NCBI GenBank assembly: GCA_001768965.1
Contig: MEMY01000030.1
Span: 4,170-10,022 of the forward strand
Length of the DNA: 5,853 nucleotides
DNA from: an archaeon RBG_16_50_20
GTDB taxonomy: Archaea > Thermoproteota > Bathyarchaeia > 40CM-2-53-6
Direction of reading: 5' to 3'
Made by a program: the position numbers and the translations under genes. A model generated the notes under the pieces. It made no database searches. It had not been told where the DNA came from and was given only the letters and a program-made list of their open reading frames with translations. Positions 5,009 through 5,853 of this stretch are shown piece after piece. Numbering within the stretch: the first letter of the stretch is position 1; every line of letters begins with the position of its first letter.

Positions 5009-5657
5009 CCTCCCGATAGAGGAGAGGCTGCTTCATTACTTCCTAGCGATGGGCGGCCAGTCAGCTGAGCCCATCCCAAACTCTCCCCCTGGTCTATCTT
5101 TGCTAATCGGACCAGACAAGACCTTTGTCGCTATTCTGAGTAATGATACGTTCATTCAGAGGAACAAGATCCTGGGGTCCATACTCGACCTCTCAGCGTT
5201 AAGGAGCTCAGTACATCAACTCTACTTGGCCGCGCCCAAGTTACTCGGCACTGCGATCGATGCTGATGTGTTCCGTTCGCATGGTATAGGCTTGCTCCTG
5301 TTCGATGATCGTAGAATCGAAGAGATCGTTCCCCCACAGCCTACTCAGCCACCACAGACAACGCAAATCGTTCAGAATACTGATCCGGCATTCGCGACTG
5401 AACTTGCAAGCCTCAAATCCATGTACCTTGAGATGGAGCGAACTATCTCCAATCTTCGTGAAGAATTGAAGACCTTTCAACAGTCCGTTCCCACCGCGCC
5501 TAGTTCTCCTGAACGAATTACCGCACCTCCAATGGTCCAAACACAGCGGCAGTTCACAGGACCTGGAGCAGAACTACCATCCTTCTTCACAAATAATCCC
5601 TGGTTAGAAGTTTTATCAAAACGTGGCAGGGAGGAAAGCGGTCTCCTTGCCGGCTGA
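5001..5657 (+). CDS. Coiled-coil accessory protein of the actin operon, 218 aa
   Basis: The sequence is modular. Residues 1-111 look like a compact alpha/beta domain (LSLLIGPDKTFVAIL, then VHQLYLAAPK and GIGLLLFDD); its pattern reminds me of restriction-endonuclease-like folds, but without visible catalytic acids. A Pro/Gln/Thr linker (111-125) leads to a helix likely to form a coiled coil (131-163), then a second disordered Pro-rich linker (164-190) and a short tail LPSFFTNNPWLEVLSKRG (192-209). There is no signal peptide or membrane segment. The organisation of coiled coil plus a C-terminal binding peptide recalls arcadin-2, the crenactin partner whose C-terminal helix binds the filament subunit; homology is not shown. 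GTG at 5001 is the only start available, since an in-frame TGA lies just upstream, and it overlaps the actin gene by 8 nt. It probably regulates or anchors the actin. Confidence 0.75.
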   Translation: MANLPIEERLLHYFLAMGGQSAEPIPNSPPGLSLLIGPDKTFVAILSNDTFIQRNKILGSILDLSALRSSVHQLYLAAPKLLGTAIDADVFRSHGIGLLLFDDRRIEEIVPPQPTQPPQTTQIVQNTDPAFATELASLKSMYLEMERTISNLREELKTFQQSVPTAPSSPERITAPPMVQTQRQFTGPGAELPSFFTNNPWLEVLSKRGREESGLLAG

Positions 5658-5853
5658 AATCGTCATCAGAGTCCCGATACGCAACATACCAATCGTGATT
5701 GACACAAAGGACCCACTTGCATCAGAACTTTCACTCGAAGACTTCAGAGCCTTGTTTGGCAAAGACCCAGATCAAGATCGATTTAGGCTCATCAACATCG
5801 AGGTCATCACGTCACCAGACGATCAGCAACCCATGCTTGTTTCCGAATGTGCA
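5647..5853 (+). CDS. N-terminal part of an unrecognised fourth gene of the actin operon (3' partial)
   Basis: Frame 1 is open to the end of the window. The product begins LPAEIVIRVPIRNIPIVIDTK and continues with SLEDFRALFGKD, a mix of beta strands and a short helix typical of a soluble protein. TTG at 5647 is favoured because GGGAGG (5629-5634) lies 12 nt upstream; GTG at 5623 is a possible earlier start with no ribosome site. Either start overlaps the end of the coiled-coil gene (11 or 35 nt), which continues the pattern of overlaps in this operon. Only 69 codons are visible and I recognise no family, so function is left open; position suggests a further cytoskeletal component. Confidence 0.6.
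   Translation, partial: MPAEIVIRVPIRNIPIVIDTKDPLASELSLEDFRALFGKDPDQDRFRLINIEVITSPDDQQPMLVSECA

Noticed and set aside
1..5853. CRISPR array, insertion sequence or attachment site
   Set aside because: No regularly spaced long repeats, transposase frames or flanking direct repeats are visible.

Overview
The window reads as chromosomal DNA of an archaeon with roughly 50% GC, most probably from the TACK side (Crenarchaeota, Korarchaeota, Caldiarchaeota and relatives). Three things point there: an actin-family ATPase close to eukaryotic actin and crenactin, TATA-like boxes at archaeal distances from starts, and GGTGA/GGAGG ribosome sites with 1-nt gene overlaps. No rRNA or other species marker is present, so the assignment is an inference. 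I see no mobile element, tRNA or CRISPR array.

Layout. At the left edge is the tail of a plus-strand gene (1-87), then a short spacer rich in inverted repeats (88-186), then a small unrecognised plus-strand gene (187-444). Convergent to it, separated by only 10 nt, is a tight minus-strand operon read right to left: a PLP-dependent cysteine synthase (3280-2342), a JAMM/Mov34 metallopeptidase of the Mec type (2342-1914), and a fused protein of ubiquitin-like CysO/MoaD domain, MoeB/ThiF E1-like adenylyltransferase and rhodanese (1909-455). A divergent 277-bp control region (3281-3557) holds a TATA box for each direction and several inverted repeats. To the right is a plus-strand operon: a 58-residue AbrB-like protein, an actin-like ATPase, a coiled-coil protein with flexible linkers and a conserved-looking C-terminal tail, and an unrecognised gene that runs off the end. 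All four are coupled by short overlaps.

How the genes work together. The minus-strand operon looks like a complete protein-thiocarboxylate route to cysteine. Rhodanese supplies sulfane sulfur, the E1 domain adenylates and thiolates the Ubl C-terminus, cysteine synthase transfers that sulfur to an activated serine, and the JAMM peptidase releases cysteine from the carrier. This is the logic of the mycobacterial mec-cysO-cysM cluster plus moeZ. The striking difference is that the carrier is fused in front of its own E1, so its Gly-Gly is internal at residues 90-91. The carrier must therefore be cut free, or work in an unusual way.

The plus-strand operon looks like an archaeal actin cytoskeleton module comparable to crenactin and its arcadins, with a putative DNA-binding regulator as first gene. 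The two operons share a control region but have no obvious common biochemistry.
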